A stretch of 64,000 nt of DNA. Source: Heyndrickxia ginsengihumi. Lineage in GTDB: Bacteria > Bacillota > Bacilli > Bacillales > Bacillaceae_C. The position numbers and the translations under genes were made by a program. The stretch spans positions 36,262-100,261 of the forward strand of contig NZ_JAAIWK010000010.1 of NCBI RefSeq assembly GCF_011008565.1, written 5' to 3'. Under the pieces are notes generated by a model, which saw nothing but the letters and a program-made list of their open reading frames with translations, made no database searches and was not told the origin of the DNA. Within the stretch, counting starts at the first letter, position 1. The number at the start of each line of letters is the position of its first letter. Below are positions 37,897 to 46,191 of the stretch, in pieces.

Positions 37897-38707
37897 GTGA
37901 TCTTTTTAAAGAAAGGGCAACTTTTTGAACGATAAAACCAATTAAAAAAACGATAACCATAAATAAAGTAATCGTTGCACCTGGCGGAGTTCCTAATTGA
38001 TATGAGGAAACAAGTCCAACATTTACACTTACAAACGCGACAATAACTGCTGTAATGATCACATATATAAATCCTTTGGCGAACTTAATCGCAAATGCTG
38101 CAGGCAACACAAGCAAAGCAGAGATTAATAACACACCAATAGTTGGAATCATAACAGAGATTGCCAAGCCTGTTAAAATACTAAAAAACAATGATAATGC
38201 TTTAGTCCGTACACCGCTCGTAAATGCAGTATCCTCATCAAAAGTCATTAAATACATAGATCTTCTAAAAATTAAAAAGAAAAGAAGTGACAACACCGTA
38301 ACAATCAATAATACAGAAACTTGCTCCTGGCTGATTGTTACAATCGAACCAAATAAATATTGCTCAATATTAGCTGAAATTCCACCTTCTGTTAAACTCA
38401 TCAAAAAAAGTGCTAAAGATAAGCCTGCAGCCATTAAAATCGCAATTGAGACTTCCGAATATGATGCATAAAACCTTCTCATATATTCGATCGCTACGGC
38501 GCCAATGATAACGACAATAATACTAGCAATACTAATATTTGAATGAATAAAAAAGCCAATGGCTACTCCAGCCAATGAAATATGTGAAAGGGTATCTGCC
38601 ATCAGTGACTGTCTTCTCAATACAAGATAGACCCCAAATATTGGTGCTATGATTGCAATGAGTCCACCAGCAATGAATGCTCGCTGCATGAATTCAAAGT
38701 GAAACAT
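37880..38707 (-). CDS. znuB: Zinc ABC transporter permease
   Basis: About 275 residues with eight or so hydrophobic helices, an ABC-3 family permease ([44 protein letters not shown]). ATG codons at 38713 and 38707 are both possible; the second has AAGGA at a better distance. The start lies about 60 bases inside znuC. Order znuA-znuC-znuB and Zur boxes upstream indicate zinc uptake. Confidence 0.92.
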   Translation of the reverse strand: MFHFEFMQRAFIAGGLIAIIAPIFGVYLVLRRQSLMADTLSHISLAGVAIGFFIHSNISIASIIVVIIGAVAIEYMRRFYASYSEVSIAILMAAGLSLALFLMSLTEGGISANIEQYLFGSIVTISQEQVSVLLIVTVLSLLFFLIFRRSMYLMTFDEDTAFTSGVRTKALSLFFSILTGLAISVMIPTIGVLLISALLVLPAAFAIKFAKGFIYVIITAVIVAFVSVNVGLVSSYQLGTPPGATITLFMVIVFLIGFIVQKVALSLKRSRTRVD

Positions 38708-39366
38708 TTCCATCTTCCTTTTTCCCCTTCCTCCAAGTGGATCACTTTATCAAAGTATTCTTCCATTTCATCATGCTGATGTGTAACCATTAAAATAGTT
38801 TTATGATGCTGCTTAACTTGATGTTGTAAAAATTGGTAAAACTCTTTTCGGCTAGATACATCCATTCCGATCGTCGGTTCATCTAATATTAGTAAGTCGG
38901 CTTCTGCTGCTAATGCACGGGCAATACAAATTTTCTGTTTTTGTCCTCCAGATAAATCGCCGATTTTTTTATTGCGATGCTCCCACATCCCAACCATCAT
39001 TAAGGCATTTTTTACTAAAAGATGATCCGTCTCTGTCATCTTTTGATACCATTTCTTACTTTCAAATCTGCCTGAACGAACAAGTTCAATAACAGTACTT
39101 GGGAATCCTGCATTAAAAGAAGCAATTTGTTGCGGGACATATCCCACTCTTAATGGTTTTCCATTATGGTTTTTCTTACTAATCGTTACTTTCCCTGACC
39201 ATGGTTTTAACAATCCTAACATTAATTTCAGAAGTGTAGATTTTGATGCGCCATTTGGTCCTTCAATTCCTACAAATTCACCATCGTCAATCGTTAAAGA
39301 AATCCCATTTAATGTTGGTGTATGTGCATAACCGAAAACAACTTTTTCCATTTGTACGAGTTTCAA
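38647..39366 (-). CDS. znuC: Zinc ABC transporter ATPase
   Basis: About 239 residues. Walker A is GPNGASKST (the usual Gly-Lys is Ala-Ser-Lys as in Gram-positive ZnuC), signature [15 protein letters not shown], Walker [13 protein letters not shown] and the His switch MVTHQHDE. I place the start at TTG 39366 with GGGGTGAAGAC ahead; an ATG at 39390 overlaps the znuA stop and lacks a ribosome binding site. The C-terminus overlaps znuB by about 60 bases in another frame, an unusually long but intact overlap. Confidence 0.9.
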   Translation of the reverse strand: MKLVQMEKVVFGYAHTPTLNGISLTIDDGEFVGIEGPNGASKSTLLKLMLGLLKPWSGKVTISKKNHNGKPLRVGYVPQQIASFNAGFPSTVIELVRSGRFESKKWYQKMTETDHLLVKNALMMVGMWEHRNKKIGDLSGGQKQKICIARALAAEADLLILDEPTIGMDVSSRKEFYQFLQHQVKQHHKTILMVTHQHDEMEEYFDKVIHLEEGEKGRWKCFTLNSCSEHSLLVDSLQS

Positions 39367-39382
39367 AGTCTTCACCCCATTC

Positions 39383-40318
39383 TTATTCATTTAATGATTG
39401 TACTAGTTTTTTTAAATTCTGTTTCATTTCCGTAATGTAATTAAGTCCCTTTTTTTGATCCGCTGTGCTCAAGCCTTCTAACGTGTTTAGCACATCCGTT
39501 TTTGCTCCAATTTCATTTGCTAACGTTTTCGCTACTTTCGGAGAGGCTAATTCTTCAAAATAAATAACTTTCACGTGATGAGCCTGTGCGAATGATTTCA
39601 ATTCTGCTAATCTTGCTGCACTTGGTTCTTGATCAGGTGATAAACCTGCAATTGGTACTTGCTTTAAGCCATATGTTGCAGCAAGATAACCAAATGCTGC
39701 ATGCTGCGTAATGATTTCACGTTTTTTCACATGTTTTAATTGTGTCCTATATTCATGATCTAGCTCTTTCAACTTTGCCATATACTGAGCACTATGTTTT
39801 TCATAGTATTTTTTATTTTTAGGATCAGCTTTAACTAATGACTTAGTAATATTTTGAACTTCTTTTTGAGCCAAAACCGGGCTTAACCATACATGAGGAT
39901 CTATAGCTACTTCATTAGGTGTTCCATCCTCTGCAACACCTTTTTTAAAGGAAATTCCTTTACTGGCAGCCACAAATATTGGCGCATCGTGATTCATCGT
40001 TTTTTGTATATTCGGCACCCAAGTTTCCATATATTTACTATTATATATAAATACATCTGCATCTTGAATTTTCCCTACATCTTTCGGTGCAGGGTCCCAA
40101 TCATGCGGTTCCACATTTGAAGGTATTAATAGCTTTACATCCGCTTTATCACCAGCAATATTTTTCGTAAACTCATACATCGGATAAAAAGTTGTTACAA
40201 CTTGCAGTTTATGTTTAGAATCAGCAAGTTTCGATTTTGTTGAAGTACTACAACCTGCCAAAGTAACGAAAATAACTGTAAGCATAATAAGTAATCGAAA
40301 GCTGCCTTTATACTTCAC
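39383..40318 (-). CDS. znuA: Zinc-binding lipoprotein of the ABC transporter
   Basis: A 311-residue solute-binding lipoprotein, lipobox LAGC with Cys23. Zinc ligands are expected in VEPHDWDP, AIDPHVWLSP and ITQHAAFGYLAATYGL; the long His-rich loop of some family members is absent. The start is GTG, ten bases behind GGAG; the ATG three bases earlier is out of frame and blocked by a stop. It is first in znuACB and is preceded by two Zur-like boxes. Confidence 0.94.
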   Translation of the reverse strand: MKYKGSFRLLIMLTVIFVTLAGCSTSTKSKLADSKHKLQVVTTFYPMYEFTKNIAGDKADVKLLIPSNVEPHDWDPAPKDVGKIQDADVFIYNSKYMETWVPNIQKTMNHDAPIFVAASKGISFKKGVAEDGTPNEVAIDPHVWLSPVLAQKEVQNITKSLVKADPKNKKYYEKHSAQYMAKLKELDHEYRTQLKHVKKREIITQHAAFGYLAATYGLKQVPIAGLSPDQEPSAARLAELKSFAQAHHVKVIYFEELASPKVAKTLANEIGAKTDVLNTLEGLSTADQKKGLNYITEMKQNLKKLVQSLNE

Positions 40319-40347
40319 CCATTGATCACTCCATCTATTTTCTTTTC

Positions 40348-40368
40348 AAGTCGAAATGGTTACGATTT
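40348..40368. promoter_or_regulatory. Zur box 1 upstream of znuA
   Basis: The sequence contains TCGAAATGGTTACGATTT, close to the Gram-positive Zur palindrome TCGTAATNATTACGA. It lies 30-50 bases before the znuA start. Confidence 0.75.
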
Positions 40369-40420
40369 ATTCTACATAAATAGACAATATAAACCTTATT
40401 AACATATAAATCTTCTAATT

Positions 40421-40441
40421 AAATCATACCCATTACGATTT
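40421..40441. promoter_or_regulatory. Zur box 2 upstream of znuA
   Basis: AAATCATACCCATTACGATT is a second match to the Zur palindrome, about 73 bases from the first (seven helical turns), allowing cooperative binding. Confidence 0.75.
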
Positions 40442-40528
40442 AACAGGCATAAAAAACTCTATAGGGTAACGCTTTGTATTTTATCTAATTATATAAAAGA
40501 AGTCAAATAATCGCGGCAGTTAAATAAG

Positions 40529-40759
40529 TTAATCTTCATCCTTTACATCTAAGTCTTCAGGGATAGGTTCATTTAGCCATTCCTCTACAAGTGCTCTATA
40601 TTTTTCAAGTTGAGAGAAATATGTACGAAATTGATCTTTATTAATTAAAAACTGTTCACCGTCATAGACAGCCCTAATACGCTTCTCTTGAATCAATTTT
40701 TCAACGATTGATTTTGGCAGTGATAGGTACTCCGCTGTTTCCTTTACTGTTAAATACAT
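40529..40759 (-). CDS. Small excisionase-like HTH protein
   Basis: A 76-residue protein with a MerR/excisionase-type helix-turn-helix in the first 50 residues (MYLTVKETAEYLSLPKSIVEKLIQEKRIRAVYDGEQFLINKDQF), followed by a charged helix and an acidic tail (EPIPEDLDVKDED). Such genes are chromosomal in many Bacillaceae and are not evidence of a mobile element. Its target is unknown. GGGAGGAGCCAT precedes the ATG. Confidence 0.88.
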   Translation of the reverse strand: MYLTVKETAEYLSLPKSIVEKLIQEKRIRAVYDGEQFLINKDQFRTYFSQLEKYRALVEEWLNEPIPEDLDVKDED

Positions 40760-40781
40760 ATGGCTCCTCCCTTATACTCAT

Positions 40782-40822
40782 AAAAAAGCAAGGGATGCTG
40801 CCATTGTTTGCATACCTTGCTT
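40782..40822 (-). terminator. Terminator after the Fe-ADH-family gene
   Basis: AAGCAAGG with CCTTGCTT and an inner ATGC/GCAT, followed on the reverse strand by TTTTTT. Confidence 0.9.
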
Positions 40823-40882
40823 AATAATATTATTATATCAATTTAGCTTTATTTTTGCACATGCAAATGTTGGATTGTATCC

Positions 40883-41965
40883 TTATTGAATGGAAACCTC
40901 CTGTACAGCTAATTCTTCAACCGCCCTCATCGCAGAAGCTATATTATCTTTTGTAAAGTTTCCTAGTAAAATAAATGATTCCTCTTTTCGGGCTGCGTAG
41001 GCGGATACTTTTGCGATCGCTTCTTCCCTTCCACCGGTTACGTGTAGCGTATTTAAATTATAAGGGAAACCTAATTTTTTATAGAGCGGGAGCAGCTGCT
41101 TAATTTCAGCAAATTGTTGCAAAGCTGCTAATTGAACAAGAATGCCGTAAGCAACTTTTGAACCGTGTAAAATATCGTGTGTTTCAGGTAAGAAGGAAAG
41201 GCCATTATGAATTGCGTGAGCACCTGCCATCCGGCCATATTCTCCCGCAAATCCTCCAACAGTTCCTGCTACTCCTATAATAATTTCAACGATATTTTTA
41301 AAAGCAGCGCTTAGCTTTTTTTCAGCATGATCTTTGACTGCTTGTTCACTATATCGGAGAATTCCTTCGTAAATTATTTTTGCAGAACTCAGCCCTAATT
41401 TAACCATAACTGGAAGTGAATGCTGATTGCGTGTGATTCCCTCCGATTCGTACCATTTTGCAAGTGAATCGCCAATACCTCCGAGCAAATATTCAACCGG
41501 TGAATGTAAAATAATACGTAAATCAATTAGCGTAAGATATGCCGAACGTTTATAATAGGCGACATGACTAAATTGCCCATTTTCATCATAGATGGCGGAT
41601 AATGGCGTAAATCCAGCACATGTTCCTGCAAGGGTTGGAACCAGTGTTACTTCAATATTTAATAATTCTGCAACTCCTTTCGCTGTATCAAGTACTTTTC
41701 CCCCGCCAATCCCGACGATCATATCGGCGTGTGCAGCTTTCTTAGCAAGTTCAGCAATATTTTTATCACTAGCTGTATGATCATATGTTAATACCGGCCA
41801 CTGGCTTGGTACAGAGCCGAATTCTAAAAAAGCATTCCAAGATTTCTTACCTGTAATGACCACTGGATTTTTAAAATCTTCTAACTTTTCCTCTAGAAAT
41901 TTCAATGCATTCTCTTCACATATGTATTGATTTGGACCACTTCTAACTACTTGGCTTAAACGCAT
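40883..41965 (-). CDS. Iron-containing alcohol/hydroxycarboxylate dehydrogenase family protein
   Basis: A 360-residue member of the glycerol dehydrogenase branch of the Fe-ADH superfamily, most like E. coli YbdH (HcxA) in form. The NAD motif is IVGIGGGKVLDTAKGVAELL. Metal ligands lie in GGIGDSLAKWYE, GAHAIHNGLSF and HDILHGSKVAYG. YbdH-type enzymes reduce 2-oxoacids, but the substrate here is not proven. The ATG is preceded by AAAGGGAGG. It has its own terminator and no operon partner. Confidence 0.88.
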   Translation of the reverse strand: MRLSQVVRSGPNQYICEENALKFLEEKLEDFKNPVVITGKKSWNAFLEFGSVPSQWPVLTYDHTASDKNIAELAKKAAHADMIVGIGGGKVLDTAKGVAELLNIEVTLVPTLAGTCAGFTPLSAIYDENGQFSHVAYYKRSAYLTLIDLRIILHSPVEYLLGGIGDSLAKWYESEGITRNQHSLPVMVKLGLSSAKIIYEGILRYSEQAVKDHAEKKLSAAFKNIVEIIIGVAGTVGGFAGEYGRMAGAHAIHNGLSFLPETHDILHGSKVAYGILVQLAALQQFAEIKQLLPLYKKLGFPYNLNTLHVTGGREEAIAKVSAYAARKEESFILLGNFTKDNIASAMRAVEELAVQEVSIQ

Positions 41966-42169
41966 TGCTAAAACCTCCCTTTAACTTACCATTCTATCAG
42001 ATTAGTCGGAATTTTGTATAGTTTTCACGATATTGTCCATTTATTCATACCTGTAACAACTTTTCAAGTATGAATTTGTCATATTTTTGTCACGAACATT
42101 AACTTGTATTCGCAATAAATATTCCACTATGATTAAACTAATGATAAGCAAGTATAGGAGGATTCATCA

Positions 42170-43246
42170 TTGTTTAAAGATGCAGAAGAATTTATCCGGT
42201 TATATTATTACGAAACGAAAAAAGATGATGAAGCATTAGAGAAAAGACTAATTGAAATCAATGAACAGATTGAAAAGTATGGTCAATATGAACTGACATA
42301 TGACGAACTAGATTATGGCGCAAAATTAGCTTGGAGAAATAGTAATCGTTGTATTGGACGACTATTTTGGAAAAATTTAAAGGTGATCGATAAGAGAGAG
42401 TTACAAACAGAGACACAAATATTCGAAGCGCTCCTTGAACATATCAATACTGCTACAAATAAAGGCCGCATCCGTCCAACCATTACAATCTTTTTACCAA
42501 CGGTCGGAAATCAATCAATTAGAATTTGGAATCATCAGCTTATTCGTTACGCTGGTTATCAAACTGAGCACGGGGTAATAGGTGATCCTGACTCTATTGT
42601 TTTTACAGAAGTATGTCAAAAGCTTGGCTGGCGAGGAAAAGGTGGACCATTTGATATTCTGCCTTTAGTTATACAAGTTAATGATCATCCTCCTAAATGG
42701 TTTGAAATACCGGAAGAAATGATCCTTGAGGTTCCACTTCGTCATCCTAATTATGAATGGTTTGCAGACTTGAATCTCAAATGGTACGCTGTTCCGATTA
42801 TTTCTAGTATGAAGCTTGAGATTGGCGGAATAACATACTCGGCAGCTCCCTTTAACGGTTGGTATATGGGAACTGAGATTGCTGCAAGAAATTTAGCAGA
42901 CGAAAATAGATATAATATGCTTCCGAAAATAGCCGATTTAATGGGGCTAGATAGAAAAACAAATGCGAGTCTCTGGAAGGATCGCGCACTCGTTGAACTA
43001 AACACCGCCGTTCTTCATTCTTTTAAAGAAGACGGAGTAAGTATCGTTGACCATCATACAGCCGCCCATCAGTTTAAACAATTTGAGGAGAAGGAACGAG
43101 AGATGGGAAGGGAAGTAACTGGAAATTGGGTATGGTTGATCCCCCCAGTATCACCAGCTACAACGCATATCTTTCACAAGCCTTACAATAACAAAGTGAA
43201 TAAGCCTAATTATTTTTATCAGCAATTACCTTATGAAAGAACATAA
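42170..43246 (+). CDS. nos: Nitric oxide synthase oxygenase
   Basis: A 358-residue bacterial NOS oxygenase domain, which oxidises arginine to citrulline and NO using electrons from host flavodoxins or reductases; no reductase domain is fused. The haem-ligating cysteine is in AWRNSNRCIGRLFW near residue 65. The arginine- and pterin-binding regions AAPFNGWYMGTEIAARNLAD, ALVELNTAVLHSF, SIVDHHTAAHQF and GNWVWLIPPVSPATTHIFH are intact. The start is TTG, eight bases after TAGGAGG; no alternative ATG exists before the conserved part. Single gene. Confidence 0.97.
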   Translation: MFKDAEEFIRLYYYETKKDDEALEKRLIEINEQIEKYGQYELTYDELDYGAKLAWRNSNRCIGRLFWKNLKVIDKRELQTETQIFEALLEHINTATNKGRIRPTITIFLPTVGNQSIRIWNHQLIRYAGYQTEHGVIGDPDSIVFTEVCQKLGWRGKGGPFDILPLVIQVNDHPPKWFEIPEEMILEVPLRHPNYEWFADLNLKWYAVPIISSMKLEIGGITYSAAPFNGWYMGTEIAARNLADENRYNMLPKIADLMGLDRKTNASLWKDRALVELNTAVLHSFKEDGVSIVDHHTAAHQFKQFEEKEREMGREVTGNWVWLIPPVSPATTHIFHKPYNNKVNKPNYFYQQLPYERT

Positions 43247-43363
43247 CATACTAACTTTGAATTTGATTTCAGCTTATAATTTTATTAAAGAAATAGAACC
43301 TCTTCTATTAAACAAAAACATCTATAAAGCAGAAAGCTTCGGAAAACCACCATAAATTTACAA

Positions 43364-43402
43364 TAAAAAGGACTGCCGACAAATATTTTGTCGACAGCCT
43401 TA
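43364..43402 (-). terminator. Terminator after the methionine-rich gene
   Basis: GGCTGTCGAC with GTCGGCAGTCC and a nine-base loop, followed on the reverse strand by five T. It may also end nos transcripts arriving from the other side. Confidence 0.85.
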
Positions 43403-43416
43403 TGTACATAAAGCGA

Positions 43417-43629
43417 TTATTTTACACTTTTTTCTTTCATTTCACGCATCATTGCCATCATTGAAGTCATCATTTCATCGCAATCCTGCATTTTAGACAT
43501 CATCATGCTCATATCCATTTCCATATTCATACCCATCATTTTATCCATCATCATTTTCATACATTTCATTTCACACATCATTTTTTCCATAGACATCATC
43601 ATATTCATATTCATCATCATATTTTCCAT
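43417..43629 (-). CDS. Methionine-rich small protein (33 Met of 70)
   Basis: A 70-residue protein in which 33 residues are methionine, in clusters such as MENMMMNMNMMMSMEKMM and KMMMDKMMGMNMEMDMSMMM, with three cysteines (about 19, 23, 50) and alternating acidic and lysine residues. It has no signal peptide or membrane helix. I know no matching family. Met/Cys clusters suggest soft-metal (copper) binding or methionine storage or antioxidant use; both are inference. It is a real gene by its signals: GGAGGTAAGGATA before the ATG at 43629, a SigA-like promoter at 43711 and a terminator after it. The ATG at 43644 overlaps the ribosome binding site. Confidence 0.8.
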   Translation of the reverse strand: MENMMMNMNMMMSMEKMMCEMKCMKMMMDKMMGMNMEMDMSMMMSKMQDCDEMMTSMMAMMREMKEKSVK

Positions 43630-43710
43630 TATCCTTACCTCCATATCATTTTTATTGATAATTCCCTCTTTTTTACATAGTTTATATATTTGAAAAATAA
43701 TAATATTTTA

Positions 43711-43739
43711 AGTATACAACATACCTTTCTATAACTCAA
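43711..43739 (-). promoter_or_regulatory. SigA-type promoter of the methionine-rich gene
   Basis: Reverse strand TTGAGT and TATACT separated by exactly 17 bases, about 80 bases before the ATG. Confidence 0.75.
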
Positions 43740-43756
43740 TTATTTCTATTTTAAAA

Positions 43757-43799
43757 TAAAAGCCAATGGGTACTATAAATTAGTACTCATTGGCTTTTA
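43757..43799 (-). terminator. Terminator of the S-box-controlled gene
   Basis: AAAGCCAATG and CATTGGCTTT with inner GTACT/AGTAC, followed on the reverse strand by TATTTT. The 5' arm overlaps the stop codon of the coiled-coil gene. Confidence 0.85.
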
Positions 43800-44154
43800 T
43801 ATCATTATTTTTCGTAAGAATTTGTTTCGAGTGTTCCCTTTCTTGAATTTGTCGGTTTAATTCAACTCGCTTTAGTTTAAGCTCCCACAATCGATCTTGT
43901 AATTCTGTTCGATATGGATTCGTTTTTAATTGTTCATAAATAGAAAGAAGCTGTTCATTAATTTGATCATACTCATCCCAAAGCTCTTTATGAAGGATTA
44001 CTTCTTTTTCTTTTTCAATCTCTTGATCAGCTGACTTAAGAATTTCTAAAATTTCTTGTTGCCACTTAATGTCTCCAATATTTTTCGCAAATAAATATAA
44101 ATCTAAATAATCATTTACCCACGTTTCTTTAATTTGTGCCACATTAATATTCAT
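43780..44154 (-). CDS. Small coiled-coil protein of unknown function under S-box control
   Basis: A 124-residue, highly charged, helical protein with no recognised family. Two helical blocks are separated by NPYR: VNDYLDLYLFAKNIGDIKWQQ..., then ELQDRLWELKLKRVELNRQIQE. It is probably a coiled-coil dimer or hairpin in the cytoplasm; no signal peptide or enzyme motif. The ATG at 44154 is used; GAGAGGGG lies 10-14 bases ahead. The longer frame from 44232 would translate the riboswitch terminator. A SAM-I riboswitch and a consensus promoter lie directly upstream, so it should be made when SAM is low. That suggests a role in methionine or sulfur metabolism (inference). Confidence 0.75.
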   Translation of the reverse strand: MNINVAQIKETWVNDYLDLYLFAKNIGDIKWQQEILEILKSADQEIEKEKEVILHKELWDEYDQINEQLLSIYEQLKTNPYRTELQDRLWELKLKRVELNRQIQEREHSKQILTKNNDIKANEY

Positions 44155-44179
44155 ACAAATTATGCCCCTCTCTATAACG

Positions 44180-44206
44180 AAAAACCTCTCCCAAGGGAAG
44201 AGGCCT
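44180..44206 (-). terminator. S-box expression-platform terminator
   Basis: Reverse strand CCTCTTCCC and GGGAGAGG around a short loop, then TTTTTCG. It lies between the SAM aptamer and the coding start. Confidence 0.85.
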
Positions 44207-44225
44207 CCATTATAGAAAGATCCTC

Positions 44226-44330
44226 CCCTCATCTTCCAGAGCTAAAAAACTCTGCTGGAATTAGCACCATACCGATTATGGTTGCTGAGGCTTCACAGGG
44301 CCAGTCCCTCCGCCTCTCTTGATAAGAGAT
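44226..44330 (-). ncRNA. SAM-I riboswitch (S box)
   Basis: Reverse strand carries the conserved S-box string in order: CTTATCAAGAGAGGCGGAGG, GACTGGCCC, TGAAGCCTCAGCAACC, GGTGCTAATTCC, CAGCAGAG...CTCTG, and closing GAAGATGAG. The first and last segments pair as P1 (CTTATC with GATGAG). A terminator follows at 44180-44206. Confidence 0.96.
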
Positions 44331-44352
44331 TTCCGTTCTTTATTTTTTATTC

Positions 44353-44381
44353 ATTATAATTAAAATAATCTGACTTGTCAA
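44353..44381 (-). promoter_or_regulatory. Perfect consensus SigA promoter of the S-box unit
   Basis: Reverse strand TTGACA, 17 bases, TATAAT: both hexamers exactly consensus. The riboswitch begins about 20 bases downstream. Confidence 0.93.
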
Positions 44382-44427
44382 CGATTCCCTACCAATTTTT
44401 ATAACCGACTAAAAATAGCAGCATTCA

Positions 44428-45816
44428 TTACGATCTTTTTTGAAGCGTTGCTTTTACTGCTTTAATATCTGAGACATTTTTTTTAGCCATTAATATATAA
44501 CTAATGGCCGATGGCAGAAAAAACATTTGCAGCAATGAAAGCGTCACAATATAACTGTATGGTTCATGAACATGTGATGAAATGATGCCAAGCAGCAATC
44601 CTACTCCGACATTTCCAATTGTTCTTCCTAGACTATTAGAAAGATTTGCTACACTGAATGCAGTACCCCGATGTTCCGGTAAATTGACATCTGTAATGAG
44701 CGCAAGCCAATTCGGTGTGTTTGCTGATTGGGCTGCTGATGCAAAGAACGATAAGATGAACAATGATGCAATCCACGGATTTGTAAATATTTGTTTAATC
44801 AAACTAAATAAAATGGATAGGACATGATGATTATTTGGCAAGTATAAGTCATTCATCGGAATAATAAACATAAGTATGTACAGTGGCATTGTCAATAATA
44901 CAAAGATAGAAGTAATATACGCCCTGCCTTTATAAGTTTTTGCCTGTAATTTATCGCCAAGATGTCCAAAGTATGCAGAGGTCATGCCTCCAAGCTGAAA
45001 AATCGCATAAAGATAACCTGAAGCAATTGTCGCTGTTGCTAAACTATAACCTTGTTGTTGAATTTTATAAATGAATAATGTCGGAATCCAAATTAAACTG
45101 CCAGTTGAAATATTCATAAAAAAGGCTTGTAAAAACAACCATACATTGCTGCCTTTTAAGAGGATTGCAGGTATATGTTTGGCTTCTATTATATGGCTGT
45201 ATATTTTTCCGGTCTTTAATAATTTTTTCAACTCAGGATCTGATTGACCCCTTGGCGGTTCTTCGACAAAAAAATAGAGAATAATAAGGAAAAGACCGAT
45301 AAAACCTACAATTTCAAAAGGCCATCGCCAGCTTGTTCCAGTCGCTGTTAAAGATGCCATTAGCGATCCTAAAATGCCGCCTAAACCTTGCGCCATACCC
45401 CAGAGACTTAACACTAAACCACGTTTGTGATGAGGTATATAGTCTGTCAAAATACTAAAGCCAATCGAAGCAATACATCCTAGACCGACTCCTGTTAAAA
45501 TTTGAAATAATAAAAGCTGAATAAAATTTTGACTTGCAGCTGTTAAAAATACAGATACTACCCATATAAGTGTTCCAATAATGATTAAATTTTTTCGCCT
45601 ATGTTTACCAGATAAATATCCCCAATATAAGGAAGAAAGGGCAGTTACTAAAATATTAATTGCAGATACAGTTCCCAATTTCGCGATTCCAACATCTAAA
45701 TCTTTTGCTATATAGCGAAATAGTGGCGGGAATAAACCGATAATTATATTATCGAAAGCTGCAAGTGCTATAAAGACAATTATTGTATATATTACTTTCG
45801 CTTTAGAGTGTACCAA
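44428..45816 (-). CDS. MFS transporter
   Basis: A 462-residue major facilitator with 12 predicted helices. MFS motif A-like GYLSGKHRRKNLIIIG is between helices 2 and 3, and GVGLGCIASIGFSILTDYIPHHKRG is at helices 4-5. It resembles the spinster/hexuronate-like branch, but I cannot name a substrate. The likely start is TTG at 45816, about 12 bases after AAGGAG. It is transcribed toward the S-box unit; no terminator is clear in the 47 bases between its stop and the S-box promoter. Confidence 0.85.
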   Translation of the reverse strand: MVHSKAKVIYTIIVFIALAAFDNIIIGLFPPLFRYIAKDLDVGIAKLGTVSAINILVTALSSLYWGYLSGKHRRKNLIIIGTLIWVVSVFLTAASQNFIQLLLFQILTGVGLGCIASIGFSILTDYIPHHKRGLVLSLWGMAQGLGGILGSLMASLTATGTSWRWPFEIVGFIGLFLIILYFFVEEPPRGQSDPELKKLLKTGKIYSHIIEAKHIPAILLKGSNVWLFLQAFFMNISTGSLIWIPTLFIYKIQQQGYSLATATIASGYLYAIFQLGGMTSAYFGHLGDKLQAKTYKGRAYITSIFVLLTMPLYILMFIIPMNDLYLPNNHHVLSILFSLIKQIFTNPWIASLFILSFFASAAQSANTPNWLALITDVNLPEHRGTAFSVANLSNSLGRTIGNVGVGLLLGIISSHVHEPYSYIVTLSLLQMFFLPSAISYILMAKKNVSDIKAVKATLQKRS

Positions 45817-46158
45817 AAATATTTAAGGCTCCTTCATCTTCTTTTTTTAAAAGATATCGTACTTCTTGTAATGGGCTAGAAATACTTTTTTTAAGATAAT
45901 TACGTACTAAAAAATTCCCTAATATACCCAATTATATATACTTTTCAATGTATATATAAAAAAAGTTTTTGACAATTCATCAATATGATATTATCTAATA
46001 CAGAACATGAAAAAGAAAGTATAATGAAATAAAATATATTTCTTATTTTTATTGTATCCTTAACATACAATTTAAATAAGTGAATAAAATGAATGTGGCA
46101 AAATATAAAAAATTTCTCAGTATAATTATCTACTGTAGATTCATTTATTTGTTATGAT
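45817..46158. other. AT-rich divergent intergenic region
   Basis: Lies between the MFS gene and the glycosyltransferase gene. It contains an inverted repeat TATATATAC/GTATATATA with an eight-base loop near 45935-45960 and a TTGACA at 45969-45974, perhaps promoter parts. A TATAAT at 46159-46164 may be the glycosyltransferase -10. No leader RNA is recognised. Confidence 0.45.
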
Positions 46159-46191
46159 TATAATATACGTCTTTTAGAAAGGCTTGGTAAA

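Noticed and set aside
38647..38707. Frameshift at the znuC end
   Set aside because: Both overlapping frames are open and the znuC tail continues directly from the conserved ATPase, so a natural overlap is the simpler reading.
40529..40759. Excisionase-like gene as sign of a prophage or integrative element
   Set aside because: No integrase, attachment repeats or phage genes are nearby; such small HTH proteins are common chromosomal genes.
43505..43693. Forward-strand hydrophobic Ile/Phe/Ser-rich frame opposite the methionine-rich gene
   Set aside because: It is the mirror of the repeated CAT/ATG codons. It has no ribosome binding site or promoter, while the reverse strand has promoter, ribosome binding site and terminator.
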